Shown in pieces: positions 61,466 to 64,000 of a stretch of DNA of 64,000 nt; position 1 is the first letter of the stretch, and each line of letters begins with the position of its first letter. Source of the stretch: Anopheles merus (taxonomy: Eukaryota > Arthropoda > Insecta > Diptera > Culicidae); the NCBI RefSeq assembly GCF_017562075.2, contig NC_054084.1, positions 30,330,158 to 30,394,157 on the forward strand. The letters are read 5' to 3'. The translations under genes were made by a program, and so were the position numbers. Below the pieces are notes generated by a model, which was given only the letters and a program-made list of their open reading frames with translations, was not told where the DNA came from and searched no databases.

Positions 61466-64000
61466 AATGCATTTATTCCTCAATGGAGAGATCATCAGTC
61501 AGAAGTTAATGTAAAAAAAAAAACACAGTAATTAATAAAGAATAGCAACCGTATAGTTTTGCAGCTTTGATGAAGATATAGTACGAGCAGCTTTCTCATT
61601 CCATATCTTACCTTTTATGGTTCATTATCTTCCCGCACCTAATTGATGATTAGTTTCGGTTTGAGACTCATCGGTCATGAGGGATGTGTGGTATCATCTC
61701 CAGGAGAAAATCATAAACCCATCATACCATGTGTGGAAAACGTGTCCAGCAGTTTTTATTTATGACTTGTCAGAGATCTTCCCCCTGCAATTCATCTCAT
61801 TCGTGTAGCGAATTTCTATCGTTTCTAGCATTTCAAGCCAACCTTACACTGACGACACGGACACACGACCGGACAGGCGAATAATTAATTCCGAAAGATA
61901 TGGCAACGAAACACTCTCGGTGGCTTGGATCCACTTCGTAAATAAAGGTTCCCCGCCTGGTGTTTGGTATCATATTAGCGACCGGCTTGAAAAACGCAAC
62001 ATCTACCACGCTACCGCTCGATAGCCGGTTTTGGCGTTCCCCGAACAACAACGGTAGAGTCATTTGAAATTTAGATTAGAAAACCGATGCAACTCGTCGG
62101 ACGGTCGTATTGGTTTGATTGAACCACAGTGCCACACCAATCCGCGCCAGCGCGCGCTGTTCAACAAGTTCCGTTTCGTAAATTCGCATAAATTTGTTGT
62201 CGTTGCTTTTTCTATGCTGCCTAGAACGTGTGGCGGAGGAACGCAGGGGGAATCATGTGACCTAGTAATGGAAGCGTAATTTGGACTGTATGGCCTTTCG
62301 ACATATTATATGAGGGTTGTGACGGGGGAGTATCGAAGTCATGCAGTTGCTAAATGACATTACGCCTTTTGATCGCGTGAGCATGTACGGGCATTCCATT
62401 CTCGCGGTGGCTACCAGCGGAAAGGTTTTCTGTTCATCATTATGATGGTTCACTGTTGATCTACGGAATGATCTCTGCACGATTTGCCTGGCTGTTGTGA
62501 AGTGTTTCAAGGCAAAATGAGGGGAGTCTCGAAAAAAAACATCCTCCAAGCACAATAAGCACATGGATGGAAGGGACGCGTTCGTCGCTTGCGTACGCTT
62601 ATCTTGTTGATGTTTCTCGTTTCGCTTAACGATATGCTCAACCGACAAAACCGCCAGCGTACGCTCTGCCCAAGTATGGACAAATGTCCGTGTTCCACAA
62701 GAAAAATACCCACTTGTGAGCAGCAACGCGAGAGCCCTTGAGTGAGCAGCAATTCGTAAACTACGCCGGGTTCGGAATTGAAGGATGTCGTAATCATAAC
62801 CTCCTCCTCCGGTTCCGAAGCGCGCCACACATCGTCGTGTGCCTATGCTAACAGTGAAACCATCAAGCGATTATTAAATAAATAAATAACATACCATGCT
62901 CCATTCAACCGTCCTTCTGGTGTGTGTTTCTGTGCGACCTTGATCTGGCTTGTTGTGGAGCAAACGTACAAACACATTTTGTTCTCGTTCCTATTCCGAC
63001 AACCTCGTACGAATGGCTCAAGCATTTTGAACCATTGAGGATAATCCGCACGTCCAGGGATAGCAGGTGGCGCCAGTTGGTGCCTATGCACCTTCACGTT
63101 AATGTCTGGCTGTCTAATCAGCACCAAGAAGGGGACATCCAACAGTCCATAGTCGCTATTGTTTTTGCGTCTTTTAGCAATGCATATGTACGGTTTGTGA
63201 GCGCCTGATGCTGGAGACAGGGCGGGGAAGATTTATGCTATAATTTGTGCTACATGCACGCCTTCCCTTTTGCTTTCATATGTGCCTTGCTCCTTTCGTT
63301 TTCAACAAAACAATGTTGTACGCGGGCGCCGTCCAAATCGTTATGCGTCTGGTGACACACTTCTGTCGTATGAAGCAGCCCGGTATCGTCGTTTTGCGAG
63401 AGTCAGTTTGCTTGCCGTTGGTGTTGCACGTGAAGGCAGAGGTAATAAATATTATCCGCCCATCGATTTTCCACTCGATCATCTCCTTGGGTCTTGGTTG
63501 GAATCAAGGCTCTAGAGAGCTAGAGAGCATGGTTAGACAAAAATCTGCACATCGACAACTTTTCGCATTATCTGCGGAGATGCAGCGGCGCACAGCTGTA
63601 TCGAACTTTTATTTTGAGGACCAAAAACTAGTGTTTCATTCTTGCATGCTTTGGGCGACAAATTTTCCTACTCCATTGCACCGAACGTTCGGACTCAATA
63701 CAAAAGACTATAACCTCCTTTTGTTCAGTATGCAAATAACGAGTGTTTCGATTTTTGTGTTTTACCATGCAAAAAAATATATTGCAAGTCATAAATATTA
63801 ATTCCCGAATGACGTCCCGCAAGACTAGCTCGGTCCTCCCTTTTTGGTTTGCAGTTTCCGCTCGGGGTGGTCATGAATATTTTGGTGTGGCGTAGGAAAA
63901 AATGTTGCCATAGCAACTCGGTACAATTTTCTCACTTTGTGTCGGGGATCGTGTGATGTCGTAGTGATGGCGGAACCCCCGAGGGCATCACGTTTCCACG
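61466..64000. other. Non-coding region to the window end
   Basis: No supported coding exon. Open frames at 62262-62828 (-) and 63247-63801 (+) are long for chance, but have no recognisable domain and a non-coding-looking composition. A canonical-looking CTCF core AGGTGGCGC lies at 63065-63073. The last part could approach a downstream exon outside the window. Confidence 0.45.

Noticed and set aside
62262..63801. Minus-strand 188-codon and plus-strand 184-codon frames
   Set aside because: No domain, signal peptide or splice-compatible neighbour; left as non-coding.

Overview
The window looks like insect, most probably Anopheles (mosquito), nuclear DNA. The evidence is small GT-AG introns of 60-90 bp beside introns of several kb, AT-rich intergenic DNA full of CA/GA/GATG microsatellites, tRNA-derived SINEs with (GAA)n tails, and a clear insect-style OCA2/P-protein gene. 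The species call is an inference; no prokaryotic, viral, rRNA or CRISPR content was seen.

Layout. (1) 1-7175 is upstream non-coding DNA, probably promoter and untranslated exons of the first gene. (2) 7176-14770 (+) is a complete ten-exon gene for an 847-residue OCA2/P-protein (pink-eyed dilution, hoepel-like) transporter. A 4.5 kb first intron carries a 65-bp GA tract, and the long 3' UTR runs to about 17.46 kb. (3) 17965-32389 (-) is a second gene, reconstructed here from five short exons whose phases all agree. It encodes a 310-residue protein that I do not recognise, with a signal peptide and no cysteine. A TATA-less Inr+DPE promoter lies at about 33447 (-). The two genes are convergent, with candidate poly(A) signals about 100 bp apart. 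(4) 33.5-36.4 kb holds two SINE fragments and a possible first coding exon (36330-36360, +) of a further gene. (5) 36.4-64 kb contains no coding exon I can support; it may be a long intron or intergenic DNA.

Repeats are the other theme. Three elements with 8-13 bp terminal repeats resembling TAGTGATGGG carry internal self-complementary simple repeats (19017-19738, 45469-45773, 47095-47262). The first has a perfect 8-bp target duplication, so I read them as hAT-like MITEs that nucleated minisatellites. There are two young SINE copies with intact target duplications, two tiny retroposed tails (39 and 46 bp) with 11-15 bp target duplications, a foldback family built on CCACCACCTGAT, and the 3' end of a decayed non-LTR retrotransposon.

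The two coding genes show no obvious functional link. The OCA2-like protein is expected in pigment-granule or lysosome-related membranes, and the second gene product should enter the secretory pathway. Exon coordinates were derived by eye from splice signals and reading-frame phase; no alignment or search was run.
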